Source: Tolypothrix sp. PCC 7910 (GTDB taxonomy: Bacteria; Cyanobacteriota; Cyanobacteriia; Cyanobacteriales; Nostocaceae). Taken from it: DNA of 64,000 nt. The position numbers were made by a program, and so were the translations under genes. The stretch is taken from assembly GCF_011769525.1 (NCBI RefSeq), contig NZ_CP050440.1, forward strand, positions 8,108,001-8,172,000, written 5' to 3'. The notes beneath the pieces were generated by a model. That model did not search any database, was not told the origin of the DNA, and was given only the letters and a program-made list of their open reading frames with translations. Numbering within the stretch: position 1 is the stretch's first letter; the number at the start of each line of letters is the position of its first letter. Of the stretch, positions 27,330 through 37,789 are shown one piece after another.

Positions 27330-30300
27330 TTAGGTACTTAATAGTTGTTGAATAGTGGTAGCCAATTGCTTGAGTTTAACAGGTTTACTTAAGTAGTCGT
27401 TGGCTCCGGCGGCAATGCAGCGATCGCGATCGCCACTCATGGCTAATGCGGTGAGTGCCACAATCGGAGTATTAACTAAGTTGGCATCGAGACGAATCAG
27501 TTTGATGGCTTCTAAACCATCCATAAAGGGCATTTGAATATCCATCAAAATTAAGTCAGGATGCTGAGTCGTCGCCAATTCTATAGCTTCTCTACCATTA
27601 TTTGCTAACAGAATACGATAGCCTTTAGCTTTGAGATAGCTAGAAACTGTACTGATATTAGCTTCGTTATCTTCAGCTAGCAAAATCAGGGGCGATGCTT
27701 TGTCAAGGTTTGAGGAAACAAATTCTGGAGTAGCAGCTGGTTGAGTATCTGCAACAACGGGAGCAACTGGGGTATAGGGTAACTCAATGGTAAAACAACT
27801 ACCTATACCTAATTCGCTACTTAACCCCACCCTACCACCGTGCAGTTCTACAATTCGCTTCACTAATGCTAGCCCCAAGCCTGTACCAGCGTATTGACGA
27901 TTTAAGGCGCTATCGATTTGGATGAATGGCTTAAATAATTTGTTGATATTTTCTTGGGCGATACCGATACCTGTATCTTTCACGGCAATTTGCAAAAAGT
28001 GTTGCTCAAGAGAATTATTAGCGATGTCGAGGGAAATTTTGTTAACTTCTAGGGTAATTCGTCCCTGTTCTGGGGTAAATTTCAGGGCATTGTTGAGTAA
28101 GTTAATTAATACTTGACGAATGCGCCGTTCATCTACTAATAGGTTTGGTAAATTTTGCGGAATTTTAGTTTCTAACTGGATGCGTTTTTGCAATGCTTGT
28201 TGTTTGATAAATGCCAAACTAGATTGACACAAATTTGTTACAGAAATTGCGGTGCAATCAAGCTTAATTTGTCCGGATTCAATTTTTGCTACATCCAAAA
28301 TATCATTGATCAACTCCAGTAAATGAGAGCCGCTGCGTTCAATGGTTTCTAAAGCTTTCAGTTGTTGCGGATTGATGCTGCCAAAAACTTCTTCTTGTAG
28401 CCCTTCAGTCATCCCCAGAATGGCATTGAGAGGGGTACGAAGTTCGTGACTCATGTTAGCTAGAAATTCATCTTTGAGGCGGGTAGCGCGGGCGAGTTCT
28501 TCGTTAGAAAATGCTAGCTGTTGATTGATTTCTGTGAGCTTGGCTTCTGCTTGCTGGCGTTCAGCGAGTTCTTGCTGTAATTGCTCAAACAGACTCGCTT
28601 GCTGAATTGCGATCGCTAACTGGTTGGCAATTTGTTGCAAGATTTCGGCTTCCGAGTTTTTCCAGACTCTTCTTTCTTGGCAAGCATGAACAACTATAAT
28701 TCCCCATAGCTTATTTGTTGCCCAAGGCGCAACCCAGCGATGATTCTGGTTGTGCGCTTCTTGTAAGATGGGTGCCACAATTTTAGATTGGATTTGTCCT
28801 TCCTGGGAATATTCCACTAAGCAATTCGTCCAGATATCATTCATGACATCGGGGACGATGCGAGGCTTACCTTGCCAATAGCAATCAAGGATTTCTTGAG
28901 ACCAAACTTCGTTTTCCCAGTGGCGATGTTTGAGGCTGACAAATTCAGGAGATACAGCTTCTTCCGCAATTTGACTTCTACCATCTGCAAACAGCTGAAA
29001 CACAATGACGCGATCGCAGTGCATCAAATCTTTTACTTGCTGAGTTACCGTTGCTAGAATTTCTTTGAGATCCAACGACTTGCGAATTTGTTCAACAATT
29101 GCCCCCAAAGTTTGCTGTCGCCGCAGTTGCAGGGCAATTCTCGCTTCCGCCTGCTGCCGCACCAACAGTTCCGACTGAATTTGCTTGTAGAGACTCGCTT
29201 GTTGAATTGCGATCGCCAACTGGTTAGCAATTTGCCGCAATAATTCGATTTCCCATGTTGTCCATGAATGAGGCTGATGATTTTGGTACATCCCCAACAA
29301 ACCCCAAAGTGATTCATTCACGAATATGGGAGTAATGACATAAGCTTTGGCTTGAAATTGCTCTAAAAGTTCAATATGGCAAGGCTGTAAACCAGTTTGA
29401 TAAATATCAGCAACCGCTAGGGTTTCATAGTTTTGGAACCGGCCGCCTTGAGTTTCTTGGAGATAAGTATCTTCCCAAACTTTTTTGACATCAGATCCCA
29501 CAAGTTTTACCCAATTAGCAGCTACAGATTCCGCGATAAACTCACCACTCCAATCTGCTTGAAAGCGGTAAAGCGCTACCCGATCTACTCCTGATATTTG
29601 TCTCACCTCAGTCACTGCTGCATTGATAATGACCTCAATATCTAGGGATTGGCGAATAGTTTGGGTAATATTCCACAGCAACTGTTTGTGTCTAGCTTGC
29701 TGTTGCAGTTGCATTTGTGCTTGTTGGCGTTCCCGCAATGCAGCTGTTTGTTCGCTAATATCTACCACTACACAAATAGTTTGATTCTCTGAGCCTGGAA
29801 GCATAGCTGCTCCCAGCAATACAGGAATTTTGCTGCCATCCTTACGATAATATTCTTTCTCCCAGGGATTCATCGCGCCATATTGCATCAAATGCTCTAT
29901 CGCTACAACATCGGCGGAGGCGTATTCGGTCGGTGTTATGGCTTTCCAACTCAACACCCCAGCATTGAGTTCTTCCCTGGTGTAGCCTACCATCTGCAAG
30001 AAGCGATCGTTAGCATCGGTAATATTCCCTTGAAAGTCGGCAAATATCATCCCAACCACATTGGAATCAAACATTCGCCGGAAGCGAACTTCACTATTTT
30101 GCAGGGCTAGCTCTGTGCGCTTGCGATCGCTAATATCAAAGTTGACCCCTATCATGCTTTGGGGTTTGCCCTGGGCATCTCTAACCACTACCCCATAGGC
30201 TTTGATGTAGTAGATGCTGCTATCAGAATGTACAACTCGAAACTCAGTATTGTATTCTTCTTGCCCTAAAACGGCTTGCTGGAGCAATGCTATGGTCGGG

Positions 30301-30770
30301 TTACGGTCATCTCGATGTAACCTATTTGCCCAAGTTTCGTAGACTATATGGGAATCAGATTGTGGAGTAACTCCATACAGTTCGTACATCCGTTCATCCC
30401 AAAGAATGGTGTTCTGTAAAATATCCCACTCCCAACAACCAATTCCCCCAGATTTAAGGGACAATGCCAGGCGTTCCGATATTTTCTGGAGTTCTAATTC
30501 TCGCGCTTGTAATTCTTGAGTTCGCTGTTCTACCCTTGCTTCTAAGTCTTGATTTAACCGATGTAGTTCATCGTTTGCTGTCTGGCGCTGCAATTCTGCG
30601 GCGGCTCGTGCGGCAAATACTTGGAGAATGGCAAGTGCTTCGGTATATTTATGGAGTGGTAAAGACTGCCCATCTAAAATACAAAGGCTACCAATTGCCT
30701 TACCGAACTCGTCTTTTAAAGCAATACCCAGATAGCTTTCGGCCTGCATTCTCACCAAGTCTAAATTATT
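27330..30770 (-). pseudogene. C-terminal part of a CBS-GAF-PAS hybrid kinase cut by an IS element
   Basis: This is the distal two-thirds of a gene whose 5' part is at 31920-33728. A frame of 1142 aa can start at a GTG (30758) just beside the IS. It holds the end of a GAF domain (AESYLGIALKDEFGKAIGSL), coiled coil, two PAS domains (about 90-330), two phytochrome-type GAF domains (about 370-540 and 570-720), HisKA with H771 in NMSHELRTPLNAI, HATPase (LLNNALKFTPEQG, GTGLGLALVKRIV) and a C-terminal receiver with D1073 in LILMDIQMPF. All kinase residues are intact, so this half could work if expressed from a promoter at the IS end. Confidence 0.9.
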
Positions 30771-31919
30771 AGACCCGTCCGAAAACTCGCAAGCCTATAT
30801 TTACAAGGCTTTGAGACCAGTCCTTGCAGATTCTGTTGCAATGGAACAATAAGTGTTTGATATAGTTACTGATAGTTTAGAGCAGAAAAATACATAATCT
30901 TGCCTAACGCAAACACAATTTTTAATTGATACTAATTTATGGCGCTATTCGGTAATACGAAAGTGCCAATTCGCAGTCTTACTAGACCACAAACTAACAA
31001 AACTATTTCATTATAAACATCAGCATTTAATCTAAATCTTTGTGATGCCACTTGGAAAATTTTTACAATACGTATTAAATGCTCAACAAATATACGCTTA
31101 CTTGATAGAGCTTTATTTTCTTCTTTTTGTTGTTCATTTAATTGTTGTTTTCTTTTCTTCTTATGAGGGGTAGTAATATTATTCCCACCTTGATACGCTT
31201 TATCTCCCGTAAATTCTTGTTTTTCATCAAATTTTGTTTGTTGCTCTCTAAATAATTTTATGTCTGCTGTTGGCCCTGGAGAGCCTACTGTAACATCAAT
31301 AATATCTTTTCCCTCTGGCAAGGAAACTATCTGGTTTTTTATAGTATGCTGTTTTTTCTTTCCCGAAAAGAACTTTTTCTGTTCTTCGTTGTCAGATGGT
31401 CTATCTATAGGCTGTTCTACGCTATCAACTAGCAACTTAAAATTCGTTAATATTTCTTGTATAATGAGCAAATCTCCTTCTTTATTTTCTACTTGCTCTA
31501 TTAAACTAGAAGGGAGAATCTTACGTAATATTTTTCTCCAGTAATGAAAAGTATCATTAGATAAAGTTTTTGATATACCAAACATTATTCCTAAAACTTC
31601 AAATGTGGGTATTTGTCTCAGATAAAACAAGCACAAACATACTTGTTCTGGGATGGATAATAATTCTTTGCGTCCACCTCCACGACGATGTATTCTAACT
31701 TTCTTCTGTTCCAATTTGAGTTGTTCTTCTTCATGACTGTTTTTAGCATAGTTTACAAGGTCAGTAAATTGGTCATAACTAATCCCCAAAAGTTGCTTTG
31801 CTCTTCGTGGATACTTTTGTATATAATCAAATATACTAATCATTTAATTAAATTTTGGTAGAGGGTCAATTTTACTTTCTACCATTTTTTTGTACCCAAT
31901 TCATATTCCGGACGTGTCT
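30771..31919 (-). mobile_element. IS5-family (ISL2-like) insertion sequence, copy 2
   Basis: An 1149-bp copy of the element at 6507-7655, inverted, with the same ends and an ATT direct repeat on each side (30768-30770 and 31920-31922). The transposase translations are identical. Removing the element and one ATT restores one uninterrupted kinase reading frame, so this is a clean, recent insertion. Confidence 0.95.
30932..31843 (-). CDS. IS5-family DDE transposase, copy 2
   Basis: A 303-aa transposase with the same translation as copy 1: helix-turn-helix-like N-terminal region, then DDE_Tnp_4-type catalytic residues in LLVDSVEQP, TGDKAYQG and IFVEHLIRI. It is transcribed in the same direction as the kinase gene it interrupts, so read-through from the kinase promoter may raise its expression, and read-out may reach the downstream kinase fragment. 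Confidence 0.93.
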   Translation of the reverse strand: MISIFDYIQKYPRRAKQLLGISYDQFTDLVNYAKNSHEEEQLKLEQKKVRIHRRGGGRKELLSIPEQVCLCLFYLRQIPTFEVLGIMFGISKTLSNDTFHYWRKILRKILPSSLIEQVENKEGDLLIIQEILTNFKLLVDSVEQPIDRPSDNEEQKKFFSGKKKQHTIKNQIVSLPEGKDIIDVTVGSPGPTADIKLFREQQTKFDEKQEFTGDKAYQGGNNITTPHKKKRKQQLNEQQKEENKALSSKRIFVEHLIRIVKIFQVASQRFRLNADVYNEIVLLVCGLVRLRIGTFVLPNSAIN

Positions 31920-33728
31920 ATTAGGAAAGGATTTTTGAACTTGGCTTTCGCAGTAAAATTCTCCGTATTTTAAGGTAGATTCGCAAGGAGTGCCAGTGGG
32001 ATTGTAGGACATTTCAGGCGCTAAGGCTCCATTCGCCCAAAATCCTAGGGTATTAATTTTATCACCTACCATTTCAGTAACAATGGCATAGCGCACATTC
32101 AAGGCTTCGGCAATGTGGCGCACTAGGGCGGGAAAAAAGTCATCACCTGTAACAGCCGCAGTTCCAGTTACCAATTTTTGCAGCGTCATTTCTGCCCGTT
32201 GGCGATCGCGCAGTTGCTCTTGCAATTGTTGGTGGGTGGTGGCTTGTTGAAGGGCAATTTCTAAATGTACTGATAAAGCTTGCAGCAGTTCAATTTCTGA
32301 CTGTTGCCACTCACGAGGCCGCTGAGTTTCAGTAACATTAAGTAAGCCCCAGAGTTCTCCATTACACAACAGTGGTATCAAAATTTTGGCGCGAATCTGG
32401 AGGTCGATCAGCATCTCCCGATGACAATCAGCCATTTCGATGGTGTAAATATCTGGTACAACACGAATATGTCTCTGGCGATAATTCTCTCTGTAATTTT
32501 CGTGGAAACAGGTATCATTAACGCGTCTGCCCATTAAAGATAGGGAGGAGGTAGTAGATTCTGCCACAACGGTGGCTGGCCCATCTTCTTCAAATCGCAA
32601 AATAATCGCGCGATCGCAACCTAAAAATTGCCGTACCTGCTGCACAGTAGTTTCGAGAATGGTTTGCAAGCTCAAGGACGAGCGAATCTGCATGGCAATA
32701 TCAGATACCAGTTGCGCCTGTTCTACTTTAGTCTTGAGGGCGGCTGTCCGGGCTTCTACTTGCTGTTCTAATTCCGCAGTCCTAGCTTCTAGGAGTTGCA
32801 CCTTTTCCGTCTCTAGCTGTACTACTTTCTTTTCCAACACCTCTGCTAGCTTGTATAATTCCAAGGGGTTGAGGGCTTGTAGTAAACTAGTTTGAGTCAC
32901 AATCCCTAATAGTTCTCCTTGCTCACCTGTAACCGCCAAGCGCCGAATTAAGCGCTGTTCCATCATCTGCTGCACTACCAACAGCGAATCTTCAGGTTTT
33001 ACAGCAAAAATCGGCGTACTCATCACCATGTGAGCGAGACAGGTTTCCAGGTTCATACCCAAGGAGTGAAACTGCACAATATCCCGCTCAGTCACAATTC
33101 CCACAGCTATTTTAAGTGGTGCGTCTTCGCTACCACCGGGTTGCACAATCATCACAGAACTGACACGATGGGCTGTCATCAGTTGTGCGATCGCCAATAT
33201 CGAACTATCTGGCGCTGCACAAATCACCTCACGAGTCATCACCTCAAATGCCAAACGCAAACGCAAAAGATTCACAGTGCGAGAAGATTGTCTCAGACTT
33301 TCATTTGTGAGCAAGCCCACAACGCAATCCTGCTCATCGAGAAGAGGTAAATGGCGAATGTGGTACTGTTGGAGTAAATTCACCACAAAAAATACATCAG
33401 TAAAGTCAGACTCATGCAGAGTGATGACTGGATGAATCATCACTTCCCGAATCGTCAAATTCTTCAAAGGACGCTGTTGGGCGCACAGACGTACCACATC
33501 TCTTTCTGTGAAAATACCTAATAATTTGTTATTATCTACTACTAAAATACAGCTAGCTCTGGCATCAAGATGGAGTTCATCAACTTTAGTGGCATCACAA
33601 ACAGCCCGCACACTGCTCATGAGAGCGATCGCGTCCATCACTAGAGTATCTAGTCCAACTATCAAGGGATCGCGGACAATTGCGGATTTTAATTCTGAGG
33701 AAGTGAGAGCTGTTGTGTGCTTAAACAT
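31920..33728 (-). pseudogene. N-terminal part of the CBS-GAF-PAS hybrid kinase cut by an IS element
   Basis: From the ATG at 33728 this encodes about 603 native residues before the IS, which adds a short foreign tail (RHVRNMNWVQKNGRK) and a stop at 31872. It contains two CBS pairs (four repeats; for example LLGIFTERDVVRL and AVGIVTERDIVQF; about 10-290), a coiled coil rich in Glu/Ala (about 295-345), a phytochrome-type GAF domain (about 350-500) and the first half of a second GAF ending VQKSFPN. CBS pairs usually bind adenine nucleotides, so the intact protein may have sensed energy state plus a GAF ligand. Joined across the IS, the gene is about 1748 codons. Confidence 0.9.
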
Positions 33729-33897
33729 TTATGCCTTGGCTTGCACCTTATTCAATTGAGCAATATATTTACGTTTCGTTGTACCAGTATATTTTTAGAT
33801 ATAAAAATATACCAATAAATTTACGAACAAATTATAATTACTCTATTGAAAATGGGAATGGGGCATGGGGCATTGGGCATTGGTTAACAGTCAACAG

Positions 33898-35166
33898 TCA
33901 ACCGTTAACCGTTAACCGATAGAGTATCTCACCAGCTTTGGGTACAAGTAAAATGCCTTCATCTTCGCGGTTTGCCCATTCTGCTGGTTGAATAGTAGCC
34001 GGATCGCGATAGTTCAAGTTATGAGCAGCGCAGCGTTTTGGGGAAATACCAGTGGCTAGAGTTACACGAATCCGCGCTTTTTCTCCTTTAATTGGATCGA
34101 AAGTACCCATACCTTTTAAGTGAGTACTATGGGCTAAAACTCCACCGGGATAGTCTTGAAATTTATTCCATTGTTTCAGAAAATAATCTCGCACATGGTA
34201 GCCAATTTGGGCAAGAATTTCTCCATGTGTATAGCTAAATTCTGTAATATGAGGTGCATAGATAATTACCTCACCACCATCAGCAACAACTGGCTCTAAT
34301 TTGTACATTCCTTTAGCGGCTGTCCAAATGTCATCATACATTTGAGGCATCACGGAAAGCACTTGTTTAAAAGGCTGATCTACATATTTAATATGCAATT
34401 TGGCAGATAATTTCGCCGCAGCTTCCCAAGCTGGTTCTGGTTTATCTATATAAAGTCCCGCCAACTGATTTGTTCCTGGTGCAACCACCATTGCCAAGCA
34501 CAGTTTCGGGGTAGGAATCAGACTAGCAGCGCGGTTAATCAAGCGCCGTACAGGTGTAACTCCTGGCGTACCGATAATTTCATAACAAGTAATTAAAGCC
34601 CCTAACCAGTGTGATAAATCAATTACTTCTTGCCCACCAATCCCAGGAAAAAAATATTTATTTCCGCCAGAAAAGCCAACAACTTCGTGGGGAAATACTG
34701 GCCCACAAATCATAATCAAATCATACTCAGTGACCAGCTGATTAACACGTACTTCTACTTCTTGATGTAGCATTCCATTGCTAATTTCTGCGATTTCTGC
34801 AGATGAAATTACTCCACAAGAAATAAAAGTATCTGGTAGATGCCAAAGGTGGTTAAAAATCTGCACTTTTTTAAAAGTTGTCTCGCGTTCCTGCGGTGTG
34901 ATACCCACCAAGCGATTGATTTGTGACTCACTCATGGGATTATGTGTACCCAGAGCAATCAAATAATCTAAAGCCGCCACCCGCTTACCCAACTCCTGAT
35001 GCAGCAAGCGAAACATTTGGGGAATCGGTGCAGTACGAGTTCCATCAGGAATTAATACTAGGATGCGCTTTCCATCCAATTGAGGATTTGCTAAAGCCGC
35101 ATGAACTAATTCGGAAACTTGCTCATCTGCAAGCGTCCCGTGAGTTACATCTAGTGAATACATCAT
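33898..35166 (-). CDS. LarA-family (nickel-pincer) racemase/epimerase homologue
   Basis: The 422-aa cytoplasmic protein matches the lactate racemase LarA family (DUF2088). LIALGTHNPMSESQ carries one catalytic-type His, and PHEVVGFSGGNKYFFPGIGG carries the second His and the Lys that in LarA binds the nickel-pincer nucleotide cofactor. VLIPDGTRTAPIP near the start is typical. The family racemises or epimerises 2-hydroxy acids; the substrate here is unknown and need not be lactate. The cofactor-making larB, larC and larE genes are not in the window. It lies downstream of, but in the same direction as, an IS4 copy's flank and stands alone. Confidence 0.85.
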   Translation of the reverse strand: MMYSLDVTHGTLADEQVSELVHAALANPQLDGKRILVLIPDGTRTAPIPQMFRLLHQELGKRVAALDYLIALGTHNPMSESQINRLVGITPQERETTFKKVQIFNHLWHLPDTFISCGVISSAEIAEISNGMLHQEVEVRVNQLVTEYDLIMICGPVFPHEVVGFSGGNKYFFPGIGGQEVIDLSHWLGALITCYEIIGTPGVTPVRRLINRAASLIPTPKLCLAMVVAPGTNQLAGLYIDKPEPAWEAAAKLSAKLHIKYVDQPFKQVLSVMPQMYDDIWTAAKGMYKLEPVVADGGEVIIYAPHITEFSYTHGEILAQIGYHVRDYFLKQWNKFQDYPGGVLAHSTHLKGMGTFDPIKGEKARIRVTLATGISPKRCAAHNLNYRDPATIQPAEWANREDEGILLVPKAGEILYRLTVNG

Positions 35167-35264
35167 ACAATTTTGGATTTTAAATTTTGGATTTTGGATT
35201 GCGTTCTGTCAATCCATCTGTTGCAATTATTTTTTGAATTGGGATGATTCAAAATTCAAAATTA

Positions 35265-35313
35265 ATACCAATTTGAAAAAAGAATGCGACAGATTGTAGG
35301 GGCAAGGCATTGC
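35265..35313. repeat. MITE-like repeat, left half, split by IS4 copy B
   Basis: Begins ATACCAATTTG, contains GAATGCGACA and GTAGGGGCAAGGCATTGCC, and stops at the IS. The matching right half (36774-36831) starts GGCACTGCCTTGCCC and ends AATTGGTAT, so the two halves have terminal inverted repeats ATACCAATT/AATTGGTAT. An uninterrupted relative is at 62419-62484. Confidence 0.75.
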
Positions 35314-36773
35314 CCATTGGTGTCAACTTAAGCTTAAAGGAAGCATAAGATGTAATCTAAGAACATCAATTCTGATGTTCTGAGTGATACATCATGAGTA
35401 GAAAAAGGCCAGCGAGAACAGGAAACCCAGATTTGCGGCAGCAAAAGCATGTACCAGCACCGCCAATAGAAGAAATCGAGAAAGAAATATTTTCATTGTT
35501 ATCTCCTGTGAGCTTTAAACCCTTGAGATTCTATGAAAATGAACAAAACAAGAAATACTGGGACAGAATATTAACACTACCGATGATGATGGCGAGCGTG
35601 GTGAGTTTAGTATATCGGCAGATTCCTGGCTTAAGAGAAGTTCAAAGGATATCATCACAAGAGGGATTGTTATGGGTGGAACGAATAGAAGTAACAGCCC
35701 AAGCAGTGTCAAAAAGATTGCGAACATTACCAATTGAATTATTTGTACAAGTTTTTGAGCAAGTAATCGCCAGAATTAATCATCAACCAAAAAATCAAGC
35801 AATTCCAGAGAATTGGCAGGCAGTCTGTCATAGATTCCCAGCGATTTGGATTGCAGATGGTTCCACCCTAGAAGCATTGAGAAGAAAGCTCAAAGCACTG
35901 CAAGACAAGGAAAAAATACTGGCTGGCAAAATTATGATGGTGGTAGAAGCATTTCACCATCGCCCAGTCGCAACCTGGTATACAACAAATAGCAAAGCCA
36001 ATGATAAGACTTGGTGCGAGCAATTACTCGAGCGCTTACCAACAGGTGGATTGCTAATTTTTGATTTGGGATTTTTTAAATTTCCTTGGTTCGACGCATT
36101 CACCGAATCTGATCAGTTTTTTGTCACAAGATTACGAGAAAAAACTGCTTACAAGGTGATTCGTTGTGTGACCTGCGCCCAATTTTACCGCGATGAAGTT
36201 ATATCTCTGGGAGAATATCGCTCCAATCCTTGTCTGCATCAGGTACGTCTGGTTTCTGTACTGTGGGGTTCAACTTGGTATTACTATCTCACTCATGTGA
36301 TTGACCCGCAAATTTTATCTGCACAGCAAGTTTGTGAGTTATATCGTCGTCGTTGGCGAGTTGAAGATGCATTTTTGCTGACCAAACGGCTTTTAGGTCT
36401 GGCTTATATCTGGGTTGGCGAGCGCAATGGTTTGCAAATTCAAATTTTTGCCACTTGGATTTTCTACGCTGTTCTCAATCAATTATGTCTTGATGTTGCG
36501 TTCGCGTTGGCAAAGCCTCTCGCAGAGAAGCGTGTGCGAAGCACTCTCGCTCTTAATCAACCTTTAGACCGAATTTCTACAGAGATGGTCTTCCGCAGTT
36601 TATACCATTTCTCCCAAGCTGTTCTCCGTGGTGATGCATCTGAGGCTATTCCTTATCTTGTGGAACATCAAAAGCTCTTTGGATTAGTCAAAGCCAGGCG
36701 TAAGCGCCACCCTTGATATTGACGCTTACACTCAACAAATTTGGGCAAAATCTTCTTAAGTTGACACCAATGG
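35314..36773 (+). mobile_element. IS4-family insertion sequence, copy B (nested in a MITE-like repeat)
   Basis: The element is 1460 bp with the same 19-bp inverted repeats as copies A, C and D, but its internal sequence is noticeably diverged. The palindrome before the transposase start is imperfect here. Both outer flanks are halves of one MITE-like palindromic repeat, showing insertion into its centre. Confidence 0.92.
35394..36716 (+). CDS. IS4-family transposase, copy B (nearly intact; C-terminus frameshifted)
   Basis: A 440-aa transposase with DDE-type catalytic residues: Asp in WIADGSTLEAL, Asp in LLIFDLGFFKF and the complete YREK motif YRRRWRVEDAFLLTK (Y-x2-R-x3-E-x6-K). Where copies A, C and D have a TGA this copy reads LTLPMMM. 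An extra C in CACCCTTGATATTGACG (about 36709-36713) shifts the frame and replaces the last ~16 residues (ending QIWAKSS, stop at 36757-36759) by a stop after RKRHP. It also carries the repeat-derived insert FALAKPLAEKRVRSTLA. It is the only copy with an intact catalytic core and might still act, also on the other copies. Confidence 0.85.
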   Translation: MSRKRPARTGNPDLRQQKHVPAPPIEEIEKEIFSLLSPVSFKPLRFYENEQNKKYWDRILTLPMMMASVVSLVYRQIPGLREVQRISSQEGLLWVERIEVTAQAVSKRLRTLPIELFVQVFEQVIARINHQPKNQAIPENWQAVCHRFPAIWIADGSTLEALRRKLKALQDKEKILAGKIMMVVEAFHHRPVATWYTTNSKANDKTWCEQLLERLPTGGLLIFDLGFFKFPWFDAFTESDQFFVTRLREKTAYKVIRCVTCAQFYRDEVISLGEYRSNPCLHQVRLVSVLWGSTWYYYLTHVIDPQILSAQQVCELYRRRWRVEDAFLLTKRLLGLAYIWVGERNGLQIQIFATWIFYAVLNQLCLDVAFALAKPLAEKRVRSTLALNQPLDRISTEMVFRSLYHFSQAVLRGDASEAIPYLVEHQKLFGLVKARRKRHP

Positions 36774-36831
36774 GCACTGCCTTGCCCTCTAGAATATATT
36801 GATGTGTCGCAAACATTATTTGAATTGGTAT
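36774..36831. repeat. MITE-like repeat, right half, split by IS4 copy B
   Basis: Starts GGCACTGCCTTGCCC and ends TGAATTGGTAT, the inverted complement of the left half's ATACCAATTTG end at 35265. Very similar sequence follows the 3' end of IS4 copy D. Confidence 0.75.
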
Positions 36832-36973
36832 TACTTTATAAATATCCTCTAACTGCGGAAACGCTATATAAATTTGTAGTAGCACTGCCAGCTAAAACAG
36901 TGCTACTACTAAAGTTTTTTATTGATATATGACTGTCTCTAGCCCCTAGTCCCTAGCCCCTAGTCCCTAGTTC

Positions 36974-37084
36974 CTAGTACAACACGGCGTAAATAAACAG
37001 ACCATTCAAAATTCGCAAAACGCTTACTCTGTCTTAATTTTGAATTTTGAATTTTGAATTTTGAATTCCGCCTTGCGGTACTAG
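36974..37084. repeat. 111-bp MITE, CTAGTAC...GTACTAG family, copy 1
   Basis: Ends CTAGTAC and GTACTAG, with longer imperfect inverted ends (left CTAGTACAACACGGCG; right, read inward, CTAGTACCGCAAGGCG). The interior has CGCTTACTCTGTCTTAATTTTGAA followed by four TTTTGAA units. A 97-bp copy is at 47862-47958; the size difference equals two 7-bp units. It lies just beyond rpsU. Confidence 0.8.
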
Positions 37085-37177
37085 CCTCTTCTCCTGTTTG
37101 GGCTTTGTGATAGTAAAGCTACCAACATGGTAGTTAAACACAGCAATCGGAGTCGAAGAGCAAATTTCTAAGAAATG

Positions 37178-37372
37178 TTATCTGTAGCGAGAACGTTGTC
37201 TACGACTTTGCTTGTGTCTTGCAACTGCTTTGCGCTTCTCTTTCTCTAAAGGCGTTTCAAAGTGACGCTTTTTACGCATATCTTGGAAAATTCCTGCTTT
37301 GGAAACTTCCCGCTTAAATCTTCGTAAAGCTGATTCAATACCTTCATTCTCTCCTAAAACTACTTGGGTCAT
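37178..37372 (-). CDS. rpsU: Ribosomal protein S21
   Basis: From the ATG at 37372 ([21 protein letters not shown]) the product is 64 residues of the small-subunit protein S21, a very basic protein ending RQRSRYR that contacts the 16S 3' domain and the anti-Shine-Dalgarno region. An AGGAGG site lies 7 bases upstream of this ATG and overlaps the in-frame ATG at 37378, so the longer frames are not the start. It follows an RRM-protein gene, a known cyanobacterial arrangement, with a hairpin between them. Confidence 0.95.
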   Translation of the reverse strand: MTQVVLGENEGIESALRRFKREVSKAGIFQDMRKKRHFETPLEKEKRKAVARHKQSRRQRSRYR

Positions 37373-37411
37373 TCTCATTCCTCCTGAATGTGGATGAATA
37401 GACAAAAATAA

Positions 37412-37452
37412 AATTTTCCAGCAGAATTGAGCCTTTGGCCTTATCTGCTGGA
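37412..37452 (-). terminator. Terminator/attenuator between rbp and rpsU
   Basis: On the minus strand CCAGCAGA and TCTGCTGG form an 8-bp stem enclosing a GCC/GGC inner pair, followed by AAAATTTTATTTTTG. It lies in the 110-bp gap of the rbp-rpsU pair, so it can release most transcripts after rbp and leave rpsU at a lower level. Confidence 0.75.
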
Positions 37453-37483
37453 GACTCTAGATTTTAAGTTTTCAGCGCCAGGC

Positions 37484-37789
37484 TTAGTAGCGACGATTAT
37501 TACGGTTATTGTTATTCCAGCCACCACGAGAAGCAGGGCTTCTTTCTTCACGAGGTTTAGCTTTGTTGACTTTCAAATCACGTCCCATCCACTCTGCACC
37601 ATCTAGAGCTTCAATTGCAGCTACTTCTTGAGCATCTGTGTCCATTTCCACAAATGCAAAGCCACGTGGACGGCCGGTTTCACGGTCTGTAGGTAGTTGA
37701 ACGCGATTAACCGTTCCGTATTCAGCGAAAGCTCTCTTCAGGTCATCTTCTGTAACCTGATAGGACAAATTCCCAACATAAATAGACAT
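37484..37789 (-). CDS. rbp: RRM-type RNA-binding protein (cyanobacterial Rbp)
   Basis: From the ATG at 37789 the protein is about 101 residues: one RRM domain with RNP2 IYVGNLSY and RNP1 RGFAFVEM, then a short Gly/Asn/Arg-rich tail (GGWNNNNRNNRRY). Such proteins bind single-stranded RNA and are often cold-induced in filamentous cyanobacteria. The frame is open 21 codons upstream, but that part (MISLSVSPNLSLYTIWIRRQ) is not RRM-like and is probably 5' leader. rpsU follows after a hairpin. The glycine-rich tail places it with the RbpA class rather than tail-less RbpD types. Confidence 0.92.
   Translation of the reverse strand: MSIYVGNLSYQVTEDDLKRAFAEYGTVNRVQLPTDRETGRPRGFAFVEMDTDAQEVAAIEALDGAEWMGRDLKVNKAKPREERSPASRGGWNNNNRNNRRY

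Noticed and set aside
37373-37405. Longer start for rpsU
   Set aside because: The Shine-Dalgarno AGGAGG lies inside that extension, 7 bases before the ATG at 37372.
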